This document shows, piece by piece, positions 50,341 to 61,567 of a stretch of DNA of 64,000 bases (positions within the stretch are counted from its first letter, which is position 1; the number at the start of each line of letters is the position of its first letter). Position numbers and translations under genes: made by a program. The notes below the pieces were generated by a model. That model was not told the DNA's origin, searched no databases, and saw only the letters and a program-made list of their open reading frames with translations. This DNA comes from Gibbula magus (taxonomy: Eukaryota > Mollusca > Gastropoda > Trochida > Trochidae). The stretch is taken from positions 75,690,593 through 75,754,592 of the forward strand of contig OW388289.1 in NCBI GenBank assembly GCA_936450465.1, read 5' to 3'.

Positions 50341-51119
50341 AGATATTACCGATCTCTTCACGAGACGAAGGGTTAACTTACAACCAAGCTACACTAACAT
50401 AACATGCCACTCAATGGGACTTACTCTTACAAAACAAAATCTGAAACAATGGTTACATGCATTTATATTAATTATTCTACACGTGACACGTATGTACACT
50501 AAAGTCTAGTGGGGAAAACCGGAACAATGATTAAGTTGTATGCGTCGACTATATTTCCTGAATACACTTTAATTGCTTTTATGAATAGTAAGCTGATTAT
50601 TCTTAGTACACTTGAGTGTTAACGGTACGGCAACTGTTACCAGTAATGCGTTTATAATGAATTACAGAATCAACACAAATTAAAACTCAACTGTTTATAT
50701 ACTAATCCTGATCTTCTTCATAATTCTGTATAACTCTTGTAAATGTATTAGGATTATAACAGGAATATTTTCTGGATAATACAAAATGTCAAAATACATG
50801 ACGTTTCGGAACTTATACTCACTCCTTCATCAGTTGGAATGAAATTAGCATTATAAAGACTACATTTTACACAATAAAGAGACGGACAGACATGTAATCT
50901 ATGTAAGTCTCACTTCAAAATACACAATTAACTACAATCTACAGATATAGGCTACAAGAAATACAAATAAGTCACCATTGCAGGGTTAATATTGAAAACA
51001 CTTTACAGTAAAATATAGTATGATGGTAACATATACTACAAATATATAACTGAAAACACTAAATACACATATATAGAAGCTCATTAATCCGAACACTTCC
51101 TTTTTCTTCTTGTCTAACA

Positions 51120-51235
51120 CTTAGACTCTGAAATTATTTTATTGAAAAGGAGCCTCTGATTTCTGAAAACCCCATTTCTCATAGTTTTCCTTTCGATGTT
51201 TAAAAAAATGGTGATATTTTCAGAATAGATACTTT
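51120..51235. repeat. Repeat block shared in reverse with 33345-33445
   Basis: Contains TTGAAAAGGAGCCTCTGATT and TGGTGATATTTTCAGAATAG, matching the other copy in reverse with moderate divergence. Confidence 0.45.
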
Positions 51236-51815
51236 TTCACATTCTCTTCCCACAGAGGTTACTCACTTCAGACTTCCAATCCTTATCTCTGTTCTATATC
51301 GCTTGAAATCGAGGACTCCATCAATATTCTTTTGCGGGGGAAATTGGAACGTCATACTGTATCCCTGCTTTTAACCAATTAAAACTCATCTTTCAATGGC
51401 CCTGTCGACCGAGGGACTTCAAAGATCTAGGCATTTCATTCTTAAGGATCTTGCTCATAAGCATATGCCATTCAAATATGTCTGATGTAAATAACACAAA
51501 TGCACTATTTTGGTTATTTGTCTCTGATTTGGTCTTCTGTATTTATAAGCATGTATATGATCAATAGTTTTCACAAAATCAAATGCATATTTCGAGAAAA
51601 ACACATTAAACGAGTTAAACGTTTATCTTACGTTATTTTTTCATTATGACGTGTAATTGGCAAACTTCACTTTTACAACGGCGACGCTAGTCGCACAACT
51701 AGATTCAATTGCAACCAATCAGGATACTGCCCTCGATTTCAAGCGAAAATACACAGAGGTTAGGATCGGAAATCTGAAGGGAGTAATCTCTGTGGGAAGA
51801 GAATGACTTTTTCAG
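51231..51815. mobile_element. Element with ~85-bp terminal inverted repeats
   Basis: Left arm 51231-51314 holds CATTCTCTTCCCACAGAGGT and GCTTGAAATCGAGG. Right arm 51731-51815 is the inverted copy, with CCTCGATTTCAAGCG and CTCTGTGGGAAGAGAATG. About 416 bases between them have no recognisable frame. The arms differ at roughly one base in six. Confidence 0.75.
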
Positions 51816-52457
51816 AATCTGAGTGTAAAACTAGTTATAGTCCGACAAATATATATGTATGAGCAAGATTGTAGTTTTTCTAATGTTATGTTGAGGCTAT
51901 GTGGTGGTCATTGTCCATTTGTTGCCTTGGCAGGACACGGTCACCGTGCATCGGATCATGATGGAGTGTTGAAGATGACCCCGATCCATGCAGTGGAATA
52001 GGTTCAGAATGGCATCCGCCTTCATTACTTTAGAACTTCTACTCGCATGTGTATCTGACGTAGTTATGAGTTGTACATCAACTATGTTTGCAGACTTTGT
52101 TTGCAGACATAAGAGTCACAGAGTCTCAGGGTCAAGGAATTTGGGTAAGGGGTATTGCTCTTCCAAAAGAAGGCAAAATGCAAAAGAAATTCAGGTGAGG
52201 CAGGTTGACGAAAGAGACTAAAAAGAGGGCTTGGTTCAATCAAGCAGAACCCGTGATAACGTTACGCAATGTTTGTTAGGCCAATTCAGGTCAAGCACCT
52301 GTTCGGACTTGACGCAAACAAAGGAGCAGGGTTGCTATTAGTAATTAGCCTCGGGCGGAGCAGTATAACTGTACGCTACAGACTGCACTGACCGCTGACC
52401 ACTGCAATATACCTATACCTGCCTATATTTAGCGCTGCACATAAGGTCAGTTCGAGA

Positions 52458-53854
52458 GTGCAGAATTTAATGCACAGGGCACTCTACGTTCAACAGACAT
52501 TATTAGATCTTAGCAAAGAAGAAGAGACAATGGAGTCGTTTGATTATTTGAAGGATTTCGCCAATAAATGGCAGCTGAACAGGAAGACGGTGAAAGCTCT
52601 GGAAAGCAACAACGTTGTATTGGAAGAAGATTTCCTTGACCTCTCCGATGATGATATAGAAAACCTGGGCTTGACCATTGGTCAGAAGAATGCTCTGAAG
52701 AGAGGGATCGCCATTATGAGAATGACGGCCACGATGAGCGCGGAGCTAGGGGAGGATGTGGCTATGCGTGAGTGAACTTGGTTGTGTTCCCCTGGGTGTA
52801 GATAGCAGGTGTTCTTTGGAAACCTACGAGTGTGTATATATTTACATAAAAGAGGGTTATTTGAGCAAGTATTCAAAAGGAGTATCAAAGTGGCGGATCC
52901 ATTTACTAATTTTGTTGTTGTAATATGTGCATGCGAAAATTTAAGCAATTGATTATTTGTGCATGTGGATATATGTATGTGTCTGTGACTGTATAATATG
53001 CAAGTAACCAATTGGCATGCATTTGAAAAAATAAGTTTTGTAAGATGTGTGAGTGCAACGTGACTAGATGTAAATCTTAATTGGGATACTGATAGTTTAA
53101 TTGGTTGTGATGATGCGAGGGTGTTGATCATGTAACATTAACGCGAGTATGTCATTCAGACCCTATCACGTAATATTCAATTGACTACCAGCTAGCCCAG
53201 TCTAGAAAATTATAGTAAATCTAGATTCCACAGTTCTAGGAAATCAAGCCATCTTTAGGGCTACTTTTTATTTGAACTGTTTGTAAAATAAGATTGTTGT
53301 TGATAAAGAAAATACTTATTTTTGAGACTAAATGTTAGTCTACCCTTACCTTAATAAATGAGGATAATAAGGTTAGTTGCATCAGCAACAACCATGATAA
53401 CGGAACATAATGCTGCAAATTGCAACATCAACAACAGTAAATATAAGTACAAGACTTTGCGTGATAAGCAGGCCCAGTGACAGTAGAAATGGTAGTAGTC
53501 GAAGCAGATGAAGAAGTAGTAGAAGCAGTGTTAATTGCAGAAGAAGAAGTAGTACCAATAGTACCATAGTATTAATAGTAATAATTGCAAAAGGAGTAAT
53601 AGCAATTGTAGTGGTAGTGGTAGCAACAACTGTAGTATTGATAGTAGTAGAAGAAGTAGAAGAATCAGTAGTAGTAGTGGTAGCTGTATTATTCCGATTC
53701 AGTATTGATAATAGTGGTAATGTTATTTGCAGCAACAGTAGTATAATTAAGCCTAACATGACTAAAAGTAATAATAGTAATAGTATTCGTAGAAACAACA
53801 CAATAAGTAGTAATATATATGAGTACAGTAGTGTTAGTAGTAGTAGTAGTAGTT

Positions 53855-53885
<31 letters not shown>

Positions 53886-56800
53886 AAGTAGTAGTAGTAG
53901 TAGTAGTAGAAGTAGTAGTAGTAGTAGTAGTAGAAGTAGTAGTAGTTGGAACATTATGTAACAGAGGTAGTATACAACATTTCAATCATCACCAACCAAC
54001 CAGTTTAGGAAAACGATGCCCACCTTTAATGATCAAATGGGTATTATTAACATAATAAATGATTTTAGACAGTTCAGTGATCAATATATTGTCCTGTTTC
54101 AGAACTAGGTAATCGAAGTAACGGGAATATGTCCTTCCATACGTGTTATGGCGATGATGACGACCTAGACGGCAGTAAGTAAATGCTGTCACTTGACTTT
54201 GAATTTACCATTGTACATCTGACAAGAAGGTTAATTGTAATTTTCAAAAACTAAAAGCCATTTGTGGGAAATTAGAAAATATTTTATCCGTTTTGAATGA
54301 ACGAATCCATATATAAAATCAATATACTAACGTTAGAAATATGATCACTCATTCAGTATTGTTTAACAGCACTAGTCTATACTAACAACTAACTAACCTT
54401 CACGATTGCATGATTCAATGATTAAGCCACATTGACATCAACAGTAAACACTCAATGTCTAAGCTTATGTTATCAACGGGATAGGCATATCCTGTTTGTG
54501 GCTGTACGTTCGAAAGTATACAATGGATATGAAATTATATATTAACTTGCAAGTGTGTGAATCGGCTTTTACGATACTCGTGAGATTTTATGTATGGCTC
54601 TCGCACTCGCTCGAGACATGCAAAATTCGTACTGGTTTAATAAAATTCGTAGGATGCATTTTTCTGTGTAACGATCTCTGTTTAATATACTGGACACAAA
54701 TAATTAGGGTTATTTTGAAAATTTTAACTTATAAATACTGATGTATTTATTACTAGACATACATACAACTTATTTTGTCCAGTATATATTGTTTTGGGTT
54801 GATACTGAGGAAAGACAAAAATAACGGAATCGTTTACATTTTTGGATCCTTTCTCAACGAAAAATCTTCATATAAAACTCATGATATAGGAATGTTTATA
54901 CAATAGTTAACTTACATGCATAACTTAAATAACCAAACACATGTTTTTCAACATCTTAATTGAATATCCGAAAGGCTCATTAATAAGGTATTGTACTGGT
55001 TACAGCTTAAATCTATTACGTTTTAATTCCGCATAACTAATATAATAACTAATGTGCTACGTGACTTAGTCTTATGGCCAATAGATAATACCGCTGTGCA
55101 CTGTTAAAACGCAATTACACAGAGAGGACTTTGTCTTAGTGGGCAGTTTCTCACATCACACCACTCGGACACTCCACACGCTACATACAACCGGTCAAAG
55201 TCCAAACCCTGTTCCAACCTTATTGAAGACAGGGTTAACATAACACAACTGTATCAATCCATCATTTCTAGAATGACATTTTGCGAAATTCTCTAAATAT
55301 ACTCATAAAATTTGATTTAAAAACCACAAAGTAACACGTGATCTGTAAGTGCACGACGAATTAACATAAGACATATATGACGTCACAATCAGTCTTTGCC
55401 CTTGAACACAGACTACCAAGGAATGCATCGCGTCATACACGGAATGTGTTGACAATCCCCAAGTCGTACCCCTATATATACACGTATATATAAGATAACC
55501 CAAACGCAGTAAAGAAAGCTCTTTATTGGTGCACCGTTCTCAACAAAGGTAATTAAAACTTTCCGTTTTTAAAAGTTGTTTTATTGAGAAATGGTGTACA
55601 TGCTTCGAGTGATAAATACGATTTTTTTCACGTCGTATGTCTGTTGACTTTGGATGCTTAAGTAAAATGTGCTTAAACATTATCATTTCTTCCATAAGCG
55701 ATTTAACAACAACTATGATAGGGATAACATATATATATCTCCTTCCTACCTGTATTCAAACGTTATATCGTTGGATATGATTAGTAATGTCTCTGAAATC
55801 CGTCACCACAAGACAATGTAGTCACTGTCGCCAGATGCTGTTCATGGCCACCTGCAGCTCGTTATTCTGCGAAACTCTCCTCACAAATCAACCCCATCAC
55901 CCTTCTTATAGGTAGACTGGTGTGTGAAGCTAGTTTTAGGTTTGACACTCCACTAACTTGTTTCTTCTTTGAAGCTGATATGATGAAAAAGAAGAAGTTC
56001 TATAGATGCTCAACTTCTTTATTGGCTATGATGCAACAAAGAAGTTGACCATCGCTAGAATTTGTTCTCCATGAAGTATCTTGATATTTCCGAGTGCGGG
56101 TTATCACTGTCTTCTGATCAAACGTCCACTGGTCATGTGTATGTAATATTATATTACGTACATTTACTCAGGTGTAGCTAATCAAAGTGTGAATAATTAA
56201 AACGACCATTACCTATGCTACAGTTTGTTTGTGCAGTCTATATATTTATTCAGTTGGAAATCTCCTTAGGATGAAAGGGAATCAACATCTGTTTACATTT
56301 GAATGGCTTTTTCCATTAATGTAATGTTAAGCTTGTATAAAGTTGGGTCTACTGTTGTTGTGCAGCAGTCTCTAATCTGACCGAGTTGACCCAAGAACCA
56401 GACACCTTATAAATGTCAAACTGCTCTCGATAAGAAAACATACGCTAGACACAATGTTATCTTTGTTTTCAAGGTCTGACGATGGATTTTATTAAGAGTA
56501 ACCTGTAACCTGTGTTTTCCTTCTTAAAAGAGAATTTATAAATAATGCAATATATGAATTCACAATAGTTCTTATAATAATTCTTTATAGATAGTCCAAG
56601 TTATGAATTCACAATAGTTCTTAGTGTTTTCATTTCAGAAGGGGTCACTATAGATAATGCAATTTATTACCCATAGTGTTGAACATAAACGAGTTAATAT
56701 TATTAATAGGAGCACATGTGCACATATCACGTTTACCTGGCAACCATTGCTCCACTGCGACTCTCCGTACTTCGTCGTTCGTGACGTCACTGTAGCTTGC

Positions 56801-57405
56801 CGTCGCAAGAGAAGTGGGCCTTTTCCCTGGCTAATTTTACGCGAATCAAATGGAATAGAATGGGTAATAAAGAAATTATTACATTCAAAAGTGTGCCATA
56901 TGACTTTTACGAAACTCGTGCAAATTTATGTACAACCCTCGCTCTCGCTCAGGCAATACAAAGTTTCACACTCGTTTCGTAAAAGTCATATGACACACTA
57001 CCTCGGGTAATAATCTTTATATATTAATTCACAATTGTTATTATTTTTTTAGGTCCAGAAAAAATGGGTTTTATAAAGAGCACCCTATACCTTTTCCTGA
57101 GGTACATATTCCTGGGCATCCTGGTCGCCTACAACACAGCAGCGAGGATGTGGCAGACCATGCTGACCCCCTTCGAGCCAGTCAGATCTGCCGCTCAGAA
57201 GGTCCCAGAAGATGAAATCTCTCTTGGAGGAATCTTCGCAACGCTGAAAAGACTGGTGTTCCTTGGCTTGCTGGTATGGGCCACCATGGTACAGTCCGTG
57301 CTGGACCGACTGATGCAACCAGTGTACAATGTTGTAGAAAATATGTCTGACTTTGTGGAGAGGCACTCACCAGAGACCACGTCAAGGCTTATGAAGGTCG
57401 AGTGA
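52458..57405 (+). CDS. SAM-domain protein with C-terminal hydrophobic segments (three-exon model)
   Basis: Exon 1 (52458-52767) holds a SAM domain at about residues 25-86 (FDYLKDFANKWQLN, DFLDLSDDDIENLG, IGQKNALKRGI). SAM domains mediate protein-protein contact and polymerisation. The exon ends at the donor C|GTGAGT in phase 1. Exon 2 (54103-54174, acceptor CTGTTTCAG) continues in that phase and encodes an acidic stretch (CYGDDDDLDG), ending at A|GTAAGT, again phase 1. Exon 3 (57053-57405, acceptor TTATTTTTTTAG) is open in the same phase and reads SPEK before the Met at 57064, then 112 more residues with two hydrophobic segments. The joined protein would be 244 aa. Exons 1 and 2 are well supported by domain, splice sites and phase. 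Joining exon 3 is inference, since phase alone would match one time in three. The start could also be the Met at 52530, just before the SAM domain. I recognise no named gene with this layout. Confidence 0.55.
53487..53945. repeat. (AGT)n trinucleotide tract in intron 1 of the SAM gene
   Basis: About 450 bases of imperfect GTA/AGT repeats. The part from 53830 to 53945 is nearly pure, with interspersed AGA units. It gives long spurious polyleucine, polyserine, polyvaline and polythreonine frames that are not genes. Confidence 0.95.
54490..55440. other. Intron/intergenic, no separate gene
   Basis: Contains sequence related to the inverted repeat at 56896-57000 (TTTTACGATACTCGTGAGAT and CTCGCACTCGCTCGAG near 54568-54620). 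No coding exon recognised. Confidence 0.35.
55486..55548 (+). promoter_or_regulatory. TATA promoter and non-coding leader exon upstream of the 57-kb exon
   Basis: TATATAAG near 55486-55494 is followed by a presumed start near 55516 and the donor AACAAAG|GTAATT at 55548/55549. It has the same layout as the deiodinase promoter at 43242-43300. Splicing to the acceptor at 57052 would give a leader of about 35 bases plus GTCCAGAAAA before the ATG at 57064. Confidence 0.5.
56896..57000. repeat. Inverted repeat just upstream of the 57-kb coding exon
   Basis: GTGCCATATGACTTTTACGA...ACTCGTG is mirrored by CACTCGTTTCGTAAAAGTCA TATGACACAC, with ~30-bp arms. It ends about 50 bases before the acceptor at 57052. 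Confidence 0.75.
57064..57405 (+). CDS. Small membrane-associated protein of unknown family, 113 aa (or last exon of the SAM gene)
   Basis: An intact frame starting MGFIKSTLYLFLRYIFLG and ending RLMKVE, TGA. Two hydrophobic stretches, at about residues 8-24 and 56-75, could be membrane segments or hairpins. The rest is amphipathic with an acidic/basic tail (NMSDFVERHSPETTSRL). The codon use and clean acceptor in front (TTTTTTTAG, ending 57052) support a real exon. The downstream flank has an ATTAAA at 57791-57796. It may be made alone from the promoter at 55.5 kb or fused to the SAM exons upstream, because the phase fits both. I recognise no family. Confidence 0.65.
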   Translation: MGFIKSTLYLFLRYIFLGILVAYNTAARMWQTMLTPFEPVRSAAQKVPEDEISLGGIFATLKRLVFLGLLVWATMVQSVLDRLMQPVYNVVENMSDFVERHSPETTSRLMKVE

Positions 57406-57790
57406 GCATGAAGGTCAAGTAATATAAAGTTATTGTGACAGACATATAGACTATAACCTGCGAAATATGAGTCATTAAACCCCAATCTATCTGTGAATAC
57501 GTAATTGTTATGAAATATGCCAATTTTCTGTGGAACTACAGGAACCACTTGTATATTCCCCCTCAGGCTACAGTGATTCAGGTTCTTCCTATTGGTACCC
57601 TTATCTATATGAGACCCGTTTTCGCGGGTCGAGTACCAGGAGTTACATGAAAGTGATCCTATTACCATAGTTTGTATTGGGTTCATGTATGGAGGAGTGT
57701 GTCCTGAACTTGTTGACTCTTACCCCATGTCTTTAATGTTTGTTTGTTTATGTTTGATATAATTTTGTAATGAAGCTTTCAATGTTTTAA

Positions 57791-57796
57791 ATTAAA
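57791..57796 (+). promoter_or_regulatory. Polyadenylation signal (ATTAAA)
   Basis: ATTAAA about 385 bases after the stop at 57405, in a plausible 3'UTR. Confidence 0.45.
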
Positions 57797-57849
57797 TTGC
57801 ATTTTTGTAAAATGTTACTCGTGTTTTTTTCCGCACAGTATTTCGCCGA

Positions 57850-58770
57850 TGATGATTTGATTATAAGAACTATGAAATAGTTGATATTGAAGATGACCTT
57901 GTTAATAGAAAATAGAAAACTTGATATATTGGAAATACCTTTGAGTATCATTCTCTCCTCCTTTAGTAAATTTCTTTCAGATTAACTTCTGTTGCCAAAA
58001 ATCAATTTCTCGGCTATAAATAGACAATCCTGTTTTGGTTGCATTCAAAGTTAGTTGTGCAATCAGCCGTTGTAAAGATGACATTTGGCAATGAGGTCAT
58101 AACGATATTGTTTGGAAATAGAAGCGTTGAATAAGCCTTTTCTTGTTTAATGTATGCTATTTTAATTTGTGTAAACAATTGGCCATAAACATGCTGATAA
58201 ATAAAAGAGACGAATTCCGAAACAAAAACTAAAATAGTTTATTTGTATAATTTATGTCCGACATATTCGAAGAACATATGCTAATTAGAAAAATCCTTTA
58301 CAGTCAACGACTAACACCTTTGAAGTAACTCGGTCCATGTAGTCCATGAAAGACGTGATTTCATTGGATAAAAAATAGGGACTATTTTGGAATATAATTT
58401 TTTGAAGCCAGGGAATTTATCTAAGACCGAGAAAAATGGCTTAGTGGAACAGAGGTTACGTAGGAAGAACTGACTTGAGTTACATATGTATTGAGAAAAT
58501 GTTTATTATAGCACATAGGACAAATATTGTAGATCTACTTGATGATAGGAACTAGGAAAACTGGAGATATTTCAGATACCCTCGAACATGAAAAGGGGAA
58601 AATAGAATAACTTATCACGGCATTGATTAAAGAAACTATGAAACAATAAATATTGAAGATGACCTTGGTTACTTGCATTATGAAAAGATACCTACTGAAG
58701 ATGTTTTGATTATAAAAAAACAGGGAAACAATAGATATTGAAGAAGGCCATGGTTATCTTATTATAGTGT
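57850..58770. repeat. Worn repeats built on a TATTGAAGATGACCTT motif
   Basis: Variants of GATATTGAAGATGACCTT(G)GTTA recur near 57885, 58657 and 58735, with intervening ...TTGATTATAA...AAACTATGAAA blocks. A further related block lies near 60460-60500. It may be a decayed tandem array or flanks of old transposons. Confidence 0.5.
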
Positions 58771-58984
58771 TTATTTCCATAGAGTACATGTAGGCTATCG
58801 GCTCATGGTACATCAACAGTACATCACTGGTCCACAGAGTTGCCATATTTAGTCGCATATAACACATTGCAACACTTTTGATTATTTTTATTTTGTTCTG
58901 ATACATTTATTACTATAAGGTCGATACATACTATAAGAAAACTAGAAGGTGTTTAACTCGTAAAACAGATGTCTCCCCCTTCCC

Positions 58985-59265
58985 CCAATTCAATTTCATT
59001 ATATGGGGAGGCTGTATATCAAATTTGGTGAAAAATGGCCATGTAGTTTTAGAGATCTGGTCCGGAAACAAACCCTACCCGTAAAATAGACAATGTCCAA
59101 ATTGTTACCATGGAAACAAGGAACAAAATTGTCAAACATTTGAACCCCGAAAGGCACATATGCATGATATGGGGAGGCTGTATACCAAATTTAATGAAGA
59201 TTGGTCAGGTAGTTTTAGAGACTGGGAATGCCGACAACTCATAAATATCGCACCACCAGTAGGTA
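58985..59265. repeat. Two diverged repeat blocks
   Basis: ATATGGGGAGGCTGTATATC near 59000 and ATATGGGGAGGCTGTATACC near 59168 share about 60 bases of context (AAATTTGGTGAAAA / AAATTTAATGAAGA ... GTAGTTTTAGAGA). No coding potential. Confidence 0.65.
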
Positions 59266-59506
59266 AAACTGGATCTTCAACCTCAAACAATTGGTACATG
59301 TGAACCTTCAGTTCCAAAAGTGACAACGCAAGACCGAATGTGGCCTCCAATTGAAGATTAAATTTTAGCAAACGAAATTCCACTAAGATCAATGGAAACA
59401 TAAGGTGAATACGTATGGCTGCTGAGGTCGTTAACACAAAAACACAAGCAAATTCACATCACAGAAACGTTAAACACGCTATGAAGGTCCATAATGACTG
59501 GTAAAC

Positions 59507-60190
59507 TCAACAACCTTGCACTCGGATAACATGCTCCACACGCCGTCTCATGCTAGTCACCATACGTCTGAATGTTTGTTGGGGAATCGGTTGCCATTCA
59601 TCATGCACATCCTGGGTCAACTCCTGAAGGGTTTGCACTGGAGGATCCCTTGCTTTAACTTTACGTTCCAAAATGTCCCACAAATATTCAATGGAATTCA
59701 TGTCTGGACTTCTGGCTGGTCAAGGAAGTGTCTCAACGGTATTATTTTGGAGATATACTGAACAACGGCTTGTGCACGATGTAGTCTGGCATTATCGTCC
59801 ATGAAGATTGAAGTGTGGCGAAAGCGTAGTTGTCGAAATGAGGGACCACAGAACCACCCAGGATCAGGTTCTGGTACCTCAATCCATTCAGTGTACCGGG
59901 AACTGTGACAAGGTCAAGCTTACAAACATAGGAACAACACCCCCACACCATTAACGACTTCACCTCCGAATGGGACGTCAGGTTGAATGTTCCTCTGATC
60001 ATATGCCGTGCCTCTCTGCCTCCAAATCCGTGCCCTCCCGTCTGCATGATGCATCAAAAACCGGCTTTCATCGGACCAATGGATTCTTCTCCACGTCCTA
60101 AGATTTCAACGAGCACGTTCTTGGCACCTGCAGGTTAAACAGTGCTGATCTTTGAGGATTGGACGTCTGATTGGTCGCCCCGCTCTCAGT
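59507..60190 (-). mobile_element. Tc1-like transposase relic
   Basis: Reading the minus strand from 60190 down: GRPIRRPILKDQHCL (DNA-binding end), WRRIHWSDESRFLMHHADGR (first catalytic Asp, at about 60095-60040), GGEVVNG, LVTVPGTLNGLRYQNLIL, and finally MNSIEYLWDILERKVK (third catalytic region) to the stop at 59507. At least three frameshifts or stops interrupt it, so it is dead. It belongs to the Tc1/mariner superfamily. Terminal inverted repeats were not identified. Confidence 0.88.
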
Positions 60191-60199
60191 CCTAAAAAA

Positions 60200-61220
60200 A
60201 TACAAAATAACATACTCCAAAAGAGACTGTGTGAAAACTGCATTTTTGGCAAACCGACTCTTCGGACAAGCATGCCCGAAACATGCATGCACGTCCCGCT
60301 CGGAACGAGGTGTGTTTGTGGGATATTCGATATGATTGTACTTGCATATAATGTCAACACTTGCAAAACTGTTTTTCTGGTTTCAATTTCAAATGTGTGT
60401 TGCAATACTTTTGACGAGGTGTATATATTATGAAACTTAAAATATTTAACATCTCCAAAATTATAAGAACTAGGAAACAAGAGACATTGAATATGGAATT
60501 GGTGTTATCTGTATTATATAATTAGAATGGTATCTTTGCAACGATCCAATTGAACAACTCCGTGCATTAAGTCAAATGAGATATTTGGAATGAACGTACA
60601 TGGGCACTTCTTACACAAATATCTAAACAAAAGTAATCGTTAAATAATAATTGTGATAGGCAATTAAAGCACAAACAAAACCAACACCCTTCATGGACCA
60701 ATGGCCTTTCGTGCACATACTGACAGCATATGTTTTTGTATTGTAAATCGACCAACCCAATCAGAAACAACAATGGTGAACTGTTAATTTGATGAATCTC
60801 TTGTGGTGATTGATATGTTTGTTCTGTTTGTGTTGATCGGAAATGTTTGTATCGACCAGGGCCAAGAACAACTCACAAACATGAGAAGGCATTGTATTGA
60901 CAGAACGGGACAGCACCAATGTATTGATCTGATAGAGACTAGAACTAAGCCGACTCTCTTGTCACTGACATGATAGTGAAAAGGACCAAGTTCGTGTCCT
61001 TGAAGCATAGATAGAGTATCTAGGAGTGATCGGACCATATTTTCTCTATCTAACAGTCCCTTCATTAATACATATTTCGTCCTAATGTTGGAGGTTTTTT
61101 CTTTTATTTTCTACAGAAATAGCCATGTCTATTATTCTGTTTGATAAGCGTTAAATATCAAATATTCATCTGACAACACATTTATGTCAGGGAAGTATTA
61201 AATTTCATACAGACGTAATG
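60200..61220. other. Intergenic, no gene seen
   Basis: No supported gene; open frames here lack domains. Confidence 0.35.
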
Positions 61221-61224
61221 TTAA

Positions 61225-61563
61225 AGGGGCAGTAGCACCTTTTTTCTCCTCAAATAAGTCAATGAAATGTGTTTGAAAGATAATGTCACCAATAGGAAAG
61301 CACCCTTCTCTCACATGAGTGTGCATGGAATCCGTATTCCATCGGAATTGTTTTTGTCATTCGAAATAATAAAATGTGTTCACAATAATATGGCCGCCAT
61401 GCAATTTTTGCTTCATACGCAACACCGTTATCACCGCTACGGATGATCGTTTTGTGTAATAAGATGTTTTACCCTCTAAAGTAAATATAAATGACATAAA
61501 CTATCCTTATAAATAGGAAATTTGAAAAAAAATCAAATTTGCAAAAAACGTGCTTCTGCCCTT
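61225..61563. mobile_element. TTAA miniature element, AGGGGCAGTAGCAC family, second young copy
   Basis: Begins AGGGGCAGTAGCACC and ends CGTGCTTCTGCCCTT, with TTAA at 61221-61224 and 61564-61567. Internal blocks CATTCGAAATAATAAAATGT and GGCCGCCATGCAATTTTTGC are shared with the copy at 49077-49431. Confidence 0.87.
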
Positions 61564-61567
61564 TTAA

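Noticed and set aside
53382..53985. Long open frames of polyleucine, polyserine, polyvaline and polythreonine on both strands
   Set aside because: They are produced by the trinucleotide repeat tract and have no start context, splice support or non-repeat domain.
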